This document shows positions 43,069-51,507 of a DNA stretch of 64,000 bases, in pieces. The notes beneath the pieces are model-generated. The model had not been told where the DNA came from. It saw nothing but the letters and a program-made list of their open reading frames with translations, and searched no databases. A program made the position numbers and the translations under genes. Each line of letters begins with the position of its first letter. Position 1 is the first letter of the stretch. The DNA is taken from IMG/VR virus record IMGVR_UViG_3300009194_000008, positions 1 through 64,000 of that record. One strand, written 5' to 3'. The DNA is from a virus.

Positions 43069-45078
43069 TCAAGCTTGTGTAACAAAACCATGAAGAACAA
43101 CACGGACCTTATGGTCAGTACCAGTACTTGCGGCTGCAACAGATACTTCAAGTGAGGTGGTTCCGTCGAGGAGCAATGGTTCATGTGTTTCGCGACCACC
43201 CGCCACCGTGCTAGTGACGAGTGTATTTCCCAGGTAATTACCCGGAGTGGTGTTGTCAGCACCAATCTGGATCGCAGGATCACCAGCCACATCACTGGCG
43301 GATACTACTACAACATCAAAACGGTCCACATACAGCGTTTTCCCATCACTTACCGGGAATGTCGCTACCGCCGCGGAATCCGCTAAGTCAACGACATCAC
43401 TCAACATTACCACCGGTTCAACAGCAGGCTCGGGCTCTGCAGGCGGAACCGGGTGCTTGAGGACACCCACTTGTTGTTGCGGAACCGACAACTTCTGCTT
43501 TCTCGGGTCGTAGGGTAACTGCTGAATACCATCCCCAACGCTACCGTAGTAAGACTGGTCCTTGTGGGAGAAGACACCAAATTTCCACGGGGAAAGACCG
43601 TTGATATCAGAAACTTTTGTGTTGCTCAAGAGGGTTCGGGAGTCGAGGTCGTAGGTTAGGACATGAGAATTTGTAAAGAAAGTAACTGTCCCATTGTCTT
43701 CGTCAATTGCAGCGGTGTCCTTGACTTTACCCAGATCCATCTCCTGAGTACCGTCTGCTGGGTACCAAACAGTTTCCTCAACCAGATCAATGATCCGGAA
43801 CAAGTGGACACCAGTACCACAGTCGGCAATAGTGACTACCCACGCATACCGGTCATCCCGAACAAATACCGCACCACTTTGTACATCGCCAGTGGAGTTG
43901 TCAAGGTCCTCCTGAGCTGAATCGATGTTTTTATTAAGGGTGTATGTTCCGGTTAGGGTATCGTAGTCAAATACCAGTGCGGGGTTAACAATACCCGACC
44001 AAATGTGAGTGGCCACCAACTTATTCAGCGACGGCACAACCGCAAGGTTACGCGTCACTATGGTTTCCCCAGTTGCGGCGTAATGTTCAGCCGTGTAAGG
44101 TATTTCTGGAAGACTGATGGACCAATCCGACGTGTCCAACACAGTGAAACCGTGAACGTGTTCACGTCCGTCGTTAGTTTCATTCCATGCGTTGTTTTCT
44201 GACGTGATTACGATTTTCGTGGTACCGTCAATAAAGGCGAGGTCACGAGGGCCCCAGCAGTACATTAAGTCGAGGAACTGTTGTTCATCGGCGCGGACCT
44301 CTCGCTCCAGCGTCCAATCCGCGGTGCTGTAACACCGAATTACCCCGGAACCTTCCCATTTATCGTCGGGATTAACATTAGTTGAATAGTACCCTAAGAC
44401 GATAAACAACCGACTGCCGTCCGGGGAAAACACAGCGGAGTACGGATCTACACTAGTATCAGCTGGAACACCGGGGAGTTCAGCAGTGAGTGAATTGGTG
44501 TCCGTGTCATAGACCCGAGCGGTCGGTTTCGTGTTGTCGTCGTACGTCGAGTCCAGGACAACCAAGTATTTTTCGTCGGGGGAAAGTGTCACCCGTCGGG
44601 AAGTGGACCCAATAGCGGTTGCCCATTCGAGAGTTTCAGCGCTACCCATCACGGGTAGTTTCTTGAATCCGTCATCTAGGGCGATACTCGTTGCCGTGCC
44701 ATCACCGTGGACTTCCACCAGACCTGAGTCGTCAAATGCCGACCAAGTCCCCGCCCCGGTGGCGAGCAGTTCCGCGGTGAAGCGCAGTTCGACCTTGGTG
44801 CCAACCTCCCAGCCTTCGGCCGGACGGGTGGTACCTTCCAGCCCACCCACAATCGTCAGGGTATTACCACTAACACCAGTGACGTCGATGACCTCACGGG
44901 CGGTTTCAACGTATTGGGAATCGATCACTTCGGTCTTGAACAGAGTCAGACGATACCGGTAATCTTCACTTGCCCCCACCAGACGATCACCACCATCGGC
45001 GAGTTCCAGTGTAGTGGCATCTACGGCCAGCGGCTGTGCGAGTGCCGCCTTAAAAGCATTTAAAAATCCATAACGCAT
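43069..45078 (-). CDS. Fibre protein with WD40/YVTN-type beta-propeller
   Basis: The N-terminal 110 residues are a common phage tail module (MRYGFLNAFKAALAQPL, then TLTIVGGLEGTTRPAEGW and V-E-L-R-F-T-A). Residues about 145-500 have repeats such as LSPDEKYLVVLDS and FSPDGSRLFIVLG with D-T-x-x-x-x-L between, as in YVTN/lactonase-type seven-bladed propellers. Residues 560-669 form a beta-rich C-terminal domain. It is next to the RCC1-type fibre, so two different propeller adhesins lie side by side. Ligand unknown. Confidence 0.75.
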   Translation of the reverse strand: MRYGFLNAFKAALAQPLAVDATTLELADGGDRLVGASEDYRYRLTLFKTEVIDSQYVETAREVIDVTGVSGNTLTIVGGLEGTTRPAEGWEVGTKVELRFTAELLATGAGTWSAFDDSGLVEVHGDGTATSIALDDGFKKLPVMGSAETLEWATAIGSTSRRVTLSPDEKYLVVLDSTYDDNTKPTARVYDTDTNSLTAELPGVPADTSVDPYSAVFSPDGSRLFIVLGYYSTNVNPDDKWEGSGVIRCYSTADWTLEREVRADEQQFLDLMYCWGPRDLAFIDGTTKIVITSENNAWNETNDGREHVHGFTVLDTSDWSISLPEIPYTAEHYAATGETIVTRNLAVVPSLNKLVATHIWSGIVNPALVFDYDTLTGTYTLNKNIDSAQEDLDNSTGDVQSGAVFVRDDRYAWVVTIADCGTGVHLFRIIDLVEETVWYPADGTQEMDLGKVKDTAAIDEDNGTVTFFTNSHVLTYDLDSRTLLSNTKVSDINGLSPWKFGVFSHKDQSYYGSVGDGIQQLPYDPRKQKLSVPQQQVGVLKHPVPPAEPEPAVEPVVMLSDVVDLADSAAVATFPVSDGKTLYVDRFDVVVVSASDVAGDPAIQIGADNTTPGNYLGNTLVTSTVAGGRETHEPLLLDGTTSLEVSVAAASTGTDHKVRVVLHGFVTQA

Positions 45079-45101
45079 GTCGTGTTACTCCTAAATCGAT
45101 T

Positions 45102-45356
45102 TTACCCGAGCGTGGTGGTGCCTAACGCGTAACCACCCACTGTTTTAGACTGCCCCATCATTGGGATGTCCACATAATCTGCCAAGAAACCCCCATCCAT
45201 TGATCCCGAACTGGAAACCAATGAACCACCGGGGGTGATACCGTCATGGATGCGCAGTTCCCCACGCTCACTATCGATAGTAATTTCGCCGTCACCACCC
45301 ACGTACAGGTCGTTCTTTTGCGTAGTACCCCGACGGTGTAAGTACTGCTTCGTCAT
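45102..45356 (-). CDS. Short fibre adaptor, Mtd-N-like module, 84 aa
   Basis: AAGGGG lies before the ATG. Nearly the whole protein is the shared module (RRGTTQKND, then EITIDSERGELRIHDGITPGG), plus a Gly/Ser-rich end. It is the clearest copy of this family in the window. It probably caps or attaches a fibre such as that encoded just downstream at 43069. Confidence 0.66.
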   Translation of the reverse strand: MTKQYLHRRGTTQKNDLYVGGDGEITIDSERGELRIHDGITPGGSLVSSSGSMDGGFLADYVDIPMMGQSKTVGGYALGTTTLG

Positions 45357-45381
45357 TGTATCTTACCCCTTTTCAATATAA

Positions 45382-45420
45382 TGCCACCCTCACTCTACAC
45401 ATTTAATTGGAGTGAGGGTG
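45382..45420. terminator. Long inverted repeat between fibre genes
   Basis: CCACCCTCACT and AGTGAGGGTGG form a perfect 11-bp stem with a 17-base AT-rich loop. It lies between the 45440 and 45102 genes and works on either strand. Confidence 0.65.
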
Positions 45421-45439
45421 GGATCATATCCTTTATTTG

Positions 45440-45892
45440 TTAGGCCAGTTCACCGGCATCCACGGTGTTCTGCCAAACACTGTCGGGCAGATCCGTTTCA
45501 GCGTTCTGTACGGTGTAGATGGAGGCGATACGAGCAACGGAAGCCGCTACCATACTGGAGTCCCAGTACGCTGCCAGCATGCCATTACGCGGAGTGGCAA
45601 TACCACCACGCGTCACCAGACCAAACCCAGGAGTGTCGGCATCGGTAGTCGGACGGTCGTTGAGGGCGATGGAGAGACTGAACTCACCGCTGCCTTCATC
45701 GGACACCGCCAGGACGTTCCATACCGCACCACCTGGCTCGATCATGACGTCGCCCACGGTGATGGGGTTATCGACAGGGTTCTGGCCCTGCGGATAGTTG
45801 ACCCGAACCCCAATGTTGTCCCACTGACCATTGACATCGTCAAAGGACTGCAGGCCATTGAAGCCCAGGATTTCGATACCTGCTAAAATCAT
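45440..45892 (-). CDS. Virion-type protein, 150 aa
   Basis: The ATG at 45892 is preceded by GGTGA; a GTG lies 9 bases upstream. The 150-residue product looks beta-rich (NYPQGQNPVDNP, then VGDVMIEPGGAVW) with a helical C-terminal part. It starts just after the collagen-like fibre gene and is likely cotranscribed with it. Codon bias is strong, so it may be abundant in the virion. No family recognised. Confidence 0.65.
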   Translation of the reverse strand: MILAGIEILGFNGLQSFDDVNGQWDNIGVRVNYPQGQNPVDNPITVGDVMIEPGGAVWNVLAVSDEGSGEFSLSIALNDRPTTDADTPGFGLVTRGGIATPRNGMLAAYWDSSMVAASVARIASIYTVQNAETDLPDSVWQNTVDAGELA

Positions 45893-45904
45893 AGTGGTCA
45901 CCGT

Positions 45905-46756
45905 TTAGAAGTGGATGATAAGGTTCAGCGCATCGTTGCTGGACAGCTGGGTGATGATCACGGTGTTCTCATCCAAAATCTGCATGTTGCGCACACCGGT
46001 GGGGTACAGGGCGGTGATCGGAGACACTTCGGTCACATAGCCGAACCAGTTAACCGGATACTTGCCCTGGTTGTGGGTGATCTTCAGGGAGGTACCATCG
46101 TACTCCTTGGCCACAGTCACGCCATCGGGAACCACGAAGTCATCAGCCGCCCAGCTGATAACGTCGATACGGATCGGCACGGTGCCAGCAGGACCCTGCG
46201 GGCCTTGAGCACCCTGATCGCCTTTATCACCCTTGAGGGAGGCCAGCCAGTCGGTAACACTACCGGTATAGCCTTCGTTGACCGCGACTTCATAGGCCGA
46301 CATGCCATCGGGACCGACCGGGCCCTGGGGACCTTCTTCGCCTTGAATCCCCTGGATGCCTTGTTCACCCTGGACACCCTGCTCACCTTGGTCGCCTTTT
46401 TCGCCTTGGACACCCTGCTCACCCTGCTCGCCCTTCAGGGAATCCAGCCATTCTTGCAGAGTACCGGTAAAGCCTTCACCGACAGCGGCCACATAAGCGG
46501 ACTCACCGGCCGGACCTTCCGGACCCACGAGGGAATCCAGCCATTCCTGGCGGGTACCATTGAAGCCTTCGATTTGGGCCAGCTCGTAGGCGGACTTACC
46601 TTCAGCGCCTTGCTGACCGATCAGCAGGTCGGTACTGATACGACCATTGATGAACGGGCCAGAGTCGCCATCACGGTGGATAACTTCGACGAACTTCTGA
46701 CCGGACAGATCAGGAAGTACCGTCAGTTCCGAGAGCTTTAAACCATTTGCATTCAT
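45905..46756 (-). CDS. Collagen-like tail-fibre protein
   Basis: I choose the ATG at 46756, preceded by AGAGGAAAG; an upstream TTG in frame lacks a site. The product has an N-terminal anchor (SGQKFVEVIHRDGDSG), then collagen Gly-x-y repeats in two blocks (about residues 110-155 and 180-195). It also has three copies of a 26-residue unit with S-A-Y-E-x-A-x-x-x-G-F-x-G-T and E-W-L-x-S-L-x-G. A beta-rich C-terminal head of about 90 residues follows. It should form a trimeric fibre. Related 26-residue units occur in the 49837 protein. Highly biased codons suggest it is abundant. Confidence 0.82.
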   Translation of the reverse strand: MNANGLKLSELTVLPDLSGQKFVEVIHRDGDSGPFINGRISTDLLIGQQGAEGKSAYELAQIEGFNGTRQEWLDSLVGPEGPAGESAYVAAVGEGFTGTLQEWLDSLKGEQGEQGVQGEKGDQGEQGVQGEQGIQGIQGEEGPQGPVGPDGMSAYEVAVNEGYTGSVTDWLASLKGDKGDQGAQGPQGPAGTVPIRIDVISWAADDFVVPDGVTVAKEYDGTSLKITHNQGKYPVNWFGYVTEVSPITALYPTGVRNMQILDENTVIITQLSSNDALNLIIHF

Positions 46757-46836
46757 CGTTACTTTCCTCTTTCTAAAAGACAATTGGCATTGTTGCCAGT
46801 CCTACACACCTTAAAAGACCCTAGCCTTTTAAACGA

Positions 46837-47385
46837 TTAGGCGGATTCCAGCATACGGAAATGACCATCTTCCATAAGGCGGCCAATACCGGTACCATCT
46901 TCCATCAGACGCACATCATCAACCGAATCCAGCGACACCAGGCTGACTTCCACCGTGACTTCACCGTACCAGACATAGGACGTCGGCTTGGCCTTCAGGG
47001 TAAACTGGAACGGGTTTTGGCGGGAATGGACCTTGATGCGGTCGAAATCCACGTCACGGGAATTGAGGTTGAACCCCAGCTGACGGTTGATCTCTTCCGC
47101 GATCGAACGATGCGTGGGAGTCCGATCGTCGCGATGGGTAATACTCACCACCGGACCCATGGCAACTGCCATGTCCAGACGCCGATAATACAGAGACTCT
47201 TTACGGCCTCGATCCTGGAGGTACATTTCGATGTAGGTACGACCCGGATCGGTATCGGTAGGAACCGGGATGGGGTCTTCGAAGGACACATTGTAGTCCA
47301 TCACCCCCAACCGCGGATGGGTCTCTTGGATGAGATCTACGAGCGCATCCCGACCCCGCTTTGTGTAACTGTAAATCACTGACAT
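46837..47385 (-). CDS. Virion-type protein, 182 aa
   Basis: TGGAGTCACACGT precedes the ATG, and TATGTC spans the start. The 182-residue product has a helical start (YTKRGRDALVDLIQETHPRLG), a beta-rich middle and a C-terminal repeat-like end (RLMEDGTGIGRLMEDGHFRML). This style occurs in structural proteins of large phages, but I cannot name one. It precedes the collagen-like gene on the same strand. Confidence 0.65.
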   Translation of the reverse strand: MSVIYSYTKRGRDALVDLIQETHPRLGVMDYNVSFEDPIPVPTDTDPGRTYIEMYLQDRGRKESLYYRRLDMAVAMGPVVSITHRDDRTPTHRSIAEEINRQLGFNLNSRDVDFDRIKVHSRQNPFQFTLKAKPTSYVWYGEVTVEVSLVSLDSVDDVRLMEDGTGIGRLMEDGHFRMLESA

Positions 47386-47480
47386 ACGTGTGACTCCATG
47401 AACATTTCTCGGTGTTGGCGGACATCTGACTTAGATAAACGTTCGCTGCCATACCATTGTCAATCCCGCCGCGTGTCGCC

Positions 47481-47918
47481 TCAGTAGTTCTCTCGTTTGA
47501 TAAATCCCTGTTCGATCATGATGATTGCATAGTTGCGCCCATCCGGCAGAATGATGTCGGCTTCAACGCGGTTGTAAACTGCCCAGCCATATGAACGTAC
47601 GATAAAACGCTCAGGCAACAGGTCCTGAGCATAGACCGTGGCTTCCTCACCATGGAGCTTTTCTTCCTCGGTCCCTGGACGCCAGGTTTCCGGTGCGTCG
47701 TAGTCACGGATGCGAACCCGGACATCCATCAATACCCCCAACCCCATGCTCAGTCGAACATCGAAGGTGTCGGCATCCACGACATTTATCAACTCACCGA
47801 TGTAATACTGCGTTTCCTCCACATGGTTAAACAGGGGGGTTTCGTCAACATAGGCCTGCGCGGCGAACGACATCACCCAGCACAGTAGCCCGAGAATAAA
47901 ACAACGTAACGTTTTCAT
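47481..47918 (-). CDS. Exported SNase-like nuclease
   Basis: I choose the ATG at 47918 because a signal peptide then starts at residue 1: MKTLRC, a hydrophobic core to about residue 19 and a likely cut after QA (residue 22). The mature part is a staphylococcal-nuclease-type domain. VVDADTFDV carries the calcium-binding Asp residues (D48, D50), RVRIRDYDAPETW carries catalytic Arg and Glu, GEEA follows, and RVEADI keeps the second Arg (R117). It should cut DNA or RNA in the periplasm or outside. In a lytic phage that suggests nutrient recovery, damage to competing DNA, or modified function; these are inference. Confidence 0.8.
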   Translation of the reverse strand: MKTLRCFILGLLCWVMSFAAQAYVDETPLFNHVEETQYYIGELINVVDADTFDVRLSMGLGVLMDVRVRIRDYDAPETWRPGTEEEKLHGEEATVYAQDLLPERFIVRSYGWAVYNRVEADIILPDGRNYAIIMIEQGFIKRENY

Positions 47919-47972
47919 TTTACCTACCACCTTCAGTTCGTAAACCCTATAACATATCATTCCACGGATTGA

Positions 47973-48003
47973 CGGCATAAAGCGGGTGGGGACAACCCCA
48001 CCC
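47973..48003 (-). terminator. Hairpin plus TTTATGCCG element
   Basis: GGGTGGGG and CCCCACCC form an 8-bp stem, followed on the minus strand by GCTTTATGCCG. It ends the first endolysin unit and precedes the SNase gene. Confidence 0.75.
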
Positions 48004-48011
48004 TAGCTTAC

Positions 48012-48869
48012 TTATGTCACACAGGGCCGACTGAAAGCAGCGAAGTGTGCCAAGAGTTTTTCACTCACCGCATGCTTGTGGCCGGCGGGCCCGTTGTAGC
48101 GTCGACTAAAGGCGGTCCACTCGCGGTTTCGTAACGCCTCGTGGAGTACCGGGTCAGCTTTTATAAAACGACTAATGGTCAGTAATTGATGACGTTCACC
48201 TCGCTTCATTTCCGTTACCAGGTCATGAACCGATGCAAACCCGAGGCGTTGCCAATGATACCCCATCAATTGAAACAACCCCCAACCGGTTGATTCCAGA
48301 GCTGCTTCTTCATTGATCGCTGCGGCACGTACCAAGTGGTCGTAGCCTGCCTGGTCCACATGACCGCCGTCGGGATGGCGACCGATGAGGTCAGGGTACT
48401 TACTCAGGTAGTGGGTGGGATCAATCCCTTTGTCTGCCAGCCGCTGGCGCATGATGTGGCGTTCATAGACCACCGTTGGTCGTTCACTGTCAAGAAACCC
48501 AAGTCCTCGCGATTCCACCGCATTGAAAGTCATGACTGTAGCGACGGAAACACCAAGAATTACAGCAGCGTTTTCAACATCCGTTTGCGACAACCAGTGT
48601 GGATCACGTGGATGGCCAGTTAAACACGCCTGCGTCTTAGGGCCCACACGTCCATCTTCTACAAGTTGGTGTTTACGTTGAAACGCTTTTACCGTACGCA
48701 ATAAGGCGTCGTCGAAATGTTCAGTTACGGCAATGGAATGGCCCTGTTCCTGTAGTTGACGTTGTATCCGTGTCACGTTATCGCCGCTATCACCGAAAAC
48801 CGTATGGGGTACCACACAAGGAATAAAGTTGACACTGTTCCACCAGTCAATATCTTGGTAGCTCGACAT
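48012..48869 (-). CDS. Endolysin: peptidoglycan-binding domain plus N-acetylmuramidase (copy 1)
   Basis: The 285-residue product has an N-terminal PG_binding_1 domain (about residues 25-85; GDSGDNVTRIQRQLQ and DGRVGPKTQACL). A muramidase domain of the DUF3380 type follows (about 100-280), with the catalytic Glu E119 in NAVESRGLGF, then RPTVVYERHIM and STGWGLFQLMGYHW. It should cleave the glycan chain of peptidoglycan at lysis. No signal peptide is visible, so it relies on a holin. A second, related endolysin is encoded at 50418. Confidence 0.87.
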   Translation of the reverse strand: MSSYQDIDWWNSVNFIPCVVPHTVFGDSGDNVTRIQRQLQEQGHSIAVTEHFDDALLRTVKAFQRKHQLVEDGRVGPKTQACLTGHPRDPHWLSQTDVENAAVILGVSVATVMTFNAVESRGLGFLDSERPTVVYERHIMRQRLADKGIDPTHYLSKYPDLIGRHPDGGHVDQAGYDHLVRAAAINEEAALESTGWGLFQLMGYHWQRLGFASVHDLVTEMKRGERHQLLTISRFIKADPVLHEALRNREWTAFSRRYNGPAGHKHAVSEKLLAHFAAFSRPCVT

Positions 48870-48934
48870 CTGACCACCTCATCGTGCGCATTATCGCTGT
48901 TGTTGGCAGGTTGACCATATGATAGTTTTGTTAC

Positions 48935-48968
48935 GGCATAAAACCCCTTCCCTTTGGTGGGAAGGGGT
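48935..48968 (-). terminator. Hairpin plus TTTTATGCCG element
   Basis: CCCCTTCCC and GGGAAGGGG form a 9-bp stem, followed on the minus strand by TTTTATGCCG. It separates the fibre gene at 48974 from the endolysin gene. Confidence 0.78.
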
Positions 48969-48973
48969 GTCTA

Positions 48974-49792
48974 TTACGCGATGCTACCTTGGTCCAGCAC
49001 CCAGTCGCCACCGGCATCGCTAAAGCCCATGGACTCGAGCAACCAACGAGTGGCTTGCGGGGTCATGTTGGCGGTCTCCACCGCCGCGGCTTCGGCTTCG
49101 GCTTGGGTAGCGTTGCCTTGGTTCTCCACGCTATCCAGACCCACGTCGGCTTTCACCAGGGTCACTGCACCGGATTTACCCGCAACGGTGGTGACAGACT
49201 CGGAGAAGCTGATCACACCGGTGCCACCGTCGTAGGACAGATCACCGCTGACACTGATGGCGTTACGAGCACGGGTATCAGTGAAGTAGAGGTTGGTAGA
49301 GCCTTCGGCCAGCCCATCGGTGGTGGCCGGACCTGCGTTGGCCTCGGTCATGTTGATGTAGGCACTGCCGGACCAACGGTAGATGTCGTTGGTGTCCAGG
49401 GCGATGTAGATGACGCTGGTCTCACCAGTGGCGGGGAAGGACGCCTCATCGGCAAACTCCAGCACATCATCCACGTAGGCGGGCAGCTGGGAAGACGGGA
49501 TCTTGCCGGAGCTGTTCAGGGTGGCGATACCATCGGCCACACCCACCTGGTCCACGGCAACCTTGGCTGCCAGGGCGGTTTCCAGACCACTTACTCCGGA
49601 GATACCCAGTTCGTCCAGCTGTTGCTGAATGGCCTGGATGTCACCCGGGACCGGCACCAGGAAGCCACCTTGAGTTGCCCCGTCATGAATGCGAAGCTGG
49701 TTGAGTTCGGTATCCAGGGAGAGGGAACCCGCTGCCCCGGTGAAACCATCATTCTGAACCGTTGTGCCGCGCCGAAACTGAATCTTTAACAT
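48974..49792 (-). CDS. Tail-fibre protein with Mtd-N-like module and DQGSI tag
   Basis: TAGGAGAACTAAC precedes the ATG. Residues 1-45 hold the shared module (RRGTTVQND, L-R-I-H-D-G-A-T-Q-G-G). The middle has IPSSQLPAYVDDVLEFAD, IYIALDTNDIYRWSGSAYI and EGSTNLYFTDTRARNAI, all classic fibre-shaft segments. A GAVTLVKADVGLDSVEN repeat unit follows, and the protein ends WVLDQGSIA. The 39287 protein is a shorter paralogue. Codon bias is strong. It lies between the two endolysin genes. Confidence 0.76.
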   Translation of the reverse strand: MLKIQFRRGTTVQNDGFTGAAGSLSLDTELNQLRIHDGATQGGFLVPVPGDIQAIQQQLDELGISGVSGLETALAAKVAVDQVGVADGIATLNSSGKIPSSQLPAYVDDVLEFADEASFPATGETSVIYIALDTNDIYRWSGSAYINMTEANAGPATTDGLAEGSTNLYFTDTRARNAISVSGDLSYDGGTGVISFSESVTTVAGKSGAVTLVKADVGLDSVENQGNATQAEAEAAAVETANMTPQATRWLLESMGFSDAGGDWVLDQGSIA

Positions 49793-49836
49793 GTTAGTTC
49801 TCCTAACGTATTGGTTGGTACTTCGTAAACATTGCC

Positions 49837-50406
49837 TTAATTAGGCAAGGACCCCTGGTCATGTACCCAGGTATCGTCGTCGGGATCGTGAACAATCCCT
49901 ACTTCACCCATTTTACCGGTGAAATATTGACCGAACTCCTCGGTATTAAGCTTAGCATCCAGTGCTTGCTGTGTGGCGGTGGAAACCGGTTTGTCCATGT
50001 CCGATGTGTTGTCGACTTGGTCCAGTCCCAGGTGGGCTGGGGTCAAGACCATCCACCCTAGGTTTTGACCGTCATTGGTCATCACCTTGCCTGCATCCTG
50101 CGGTTCCAATTGGTAGAGGGCTTCCATGGTCCGAATCCAATCGTCTCGGGTGCCCTGGAATCCATTCTCCACTGCCGCATCAAAGGCGGATTTGCCTTTT
50201 AGTGAACTTAGCCACTGGATTTCCGTTCCAGGAAATCCATACTCGACCGCGATCTCATAAGCGGACTTGCCTTTAAGACCCGTGCGGAGTGTCTCGACAC
50301 TGATTCGGCGGTTCACCCATTTCAATCCCGAGCGGGAGATGATTTCTAGCCAACCTTCCGTCGGGATCTGCGTAAGTGGATCGAAATCCGAAATACGATA
50401 TCCCAT
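49837..50406 (-). CDS. Fibre protein with 26-residue repeats and DQGSL tag
   Basis: TTAAAGGGGTTACAA precedes the ATG. The 189-residue product has an anchor like that of the collagen-like fibre (EIISRSGLKWVNRRIS). Two copies of the G-K-S-A-Y/F-x-x-A-V-x-x-G-F repeat with an x-W-L/I end follow, then a shaft unit (TPAHLGLDQVDNTSDMDKP), and the end is WVHDQGSLPN. It lacks the collagen blocks. It lies 11 bases downstream of the second endolysin gene. Confidence 0.72.
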   Translation of the reverse strand: MGYRISDFDPLTQIPTEGWLEIISRSGLKWVNRRISVETLRTGLKGKSAYEIAVEYGFPGTEIQWLSSLKGKSAFDAAVENGFQGTRDDWIRTMEALYQLEPQDAGKVMTNDGQNLGWMVLTPAHLGLDQVDNTSDMDKPVSTATQQALDAKLNTEEFGQYFTGKMGEVGIVHDPDDDTWVHDQGSLPN

Positions 50407-50417
50407 TTGTAACCCCT

Positions 50418-51284
50418 TTAAGTCGGTCGCGTCTCACTGTACCGGGTGAATGCCGCGGCGAGCTTTTCATCGTAGCGGTTTTTCTCGTACGCAGGACCGT
50501 TATATCGACGGGCATAACGCGCCCAATGTTGCGTCCTCAGTGCATCAAGCAAAACCGGATCACGTTGGTTGAATTTAACAAACGCCATCAGATGATCACG
50601 TTCGCTACGTTTCATCGCACTCACGTAGGTTTGAGCTGAAGTGTACCCCAGGTGTTCCCAGTGGTACCCCATGATCTGGAAAAGTCCCCAGGAAGCAGAC
50701 TCCAGTGCCGATACCTCGTGCAGTTGCTGTGCTGCATTCAGACGCTGGTGTTCGTCAAGACCGCCCTTATAGCCACCCGGGCTTGAATTAACCAGATGCG
50801 GATACTGATCCACATAGTCGTCAACCGCAATACCGTGGTGCTTCATACGACGGCGCATGATGTGACGCTCGAACAGGATCGCTGGGGTATCAGGAGCGAA
50901 GAAACCGCTACCGCGTGACTCAACGGCGTTCACGGCCATGATCGCTGCCACGGGAACATCCAGCATCCTCGCCGCGTCTTCCAGGTCTTCCTGAGAGAGA
51001 ACCGTGGGGTCCTTGGGGTGTTTCTCCAGACAGGCGAACGTCTTGGGACCGACTCGACCATCCTGTACCAGCCCGACGTCTTTCTGGAAACGACGAACCA
51101 CACGTTCGGTGCCAGGACCAAAGTCCCCGTCCACCGAGATGGCGTAACCCGCTTCCTTCAATAGCCGTTGGATGCTCTGAACCTCGGGGCCGTTATCCCC
51201 CAGATCGATCATGACAACTTGCTGTGGGACCACATCGACCTGCTCCCACCAATGGGGGGCACTGTCATCGAAAGTGTTTGACAT
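50418..51284 (-). CDS. Endolysin: peptidoglycan-binding domain plus N-acetylmuramidase (copy 2)
   Basis: The 288-residue product has the same architecture as the 48012 protein. PG_binding_1 spans about residues 28-88 (GDNGPEVQSIQRLLKEAG, DGRVGPKTFACL). The muramidase domain has the catalytic Glu E122 in NAVESRGSGFF, then PAILFERHIMRRRM and SASWGLFQIMGYHW. The two copies are clearly homologous but well diverged, so the duplication is old or one copy was acquired. It is next to a solo PG-binding gene, a DUF1353 gene and the spanins, so this is probably the main lysis endolysin. Confidence 0.88.
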   Translation of the reverse strand: MSNTFDDSAPHWWEQVDVVPQQVVMIDLGDNGPEVQSIQRLLKEAGYAISVDGDFGPGTERVVRRFQKDVGLVQDGRVGPKTFACLEKHPKDPTVLSQEDLEDAARMLDVPVAAIMAVNAVESRGSGFFAPDTPAILFERHIMRRRMKHHGIAVDDYVDQYPHLVNSSPGGYKGGLDEHQRLNAAQQLHEVSALESASWGLFQIMGYHWEHLGYTSAQTYVSAMKRSERDHLMAFVKFNQRDPVLLDALRTQHWARYARRYNGPAYEKNRYDEKLAAAFTRYSETRPT

Positions 51285-51285
51285 A

Positions 51286-51507
51286 TTACATTACCTCGGG
51301 TCGCTGATTCTGCGCACACCGTTCGAGCTTGTCCAGTGTTGCGTCATCACAGGCGCCAGTGGGGGATAGCTGAAGGTCGCGTTGAAAAGCCTTCAGTGAC
51401 CGGAAGGTCTGGGCATCGACTTCCCCATGAATCGGGGACGAGTACCCAACACGCCGGAGGAGGGACTGTACATAACGACAATCGCTATCTAGATGATCAA
51501 TCGCCAC
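51286..51507 (-). CDS. Solo peptidoglycan-binding domain protein, 73 aa
   Basis: I choose the GTG at 51507, 6 bases after CGGGAGA; it overlaps the end of the upstream gene by 11 bases. The product is one PG_binding_1-like domain (SDCRYVQSLLRRVGYSSPIHG, then SLKAFQRDLQLSPTG and DDATLDKLE). It has no catalytic domain. It starts one base upstream of the endolysin gene's own leader, so both are translated together. It may help hold lytic enzymes at the wall. Confidence 0.62.
   Translation of the reverse strand: MAIDHLDSDCRYVQSLLRRVGYSSPIHGEVDAQTFRSLKAFQRDLQLSPTGACDDATLDKLERCAQNQRPEVM

Noticed and set aside
46117-46700. CRISPR-like or tandem DNA repeat in the fibre gene
   Set aside because: The repetition comes from codons of Gly-x-y collagen units within one protein, without equal repeats and unique spacers.
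45911-46741. Plus-strand frame opposite the collagen-like fibre gene
   Set aside because: Shadow frame of a biased, repetitive gene; no ribosome site.
48989-49789. Plus-strand frame opposite the 48974 fibre gene
   Set aside because: Shadow frame; Gly/His/Val-rich product with no ribosome site.
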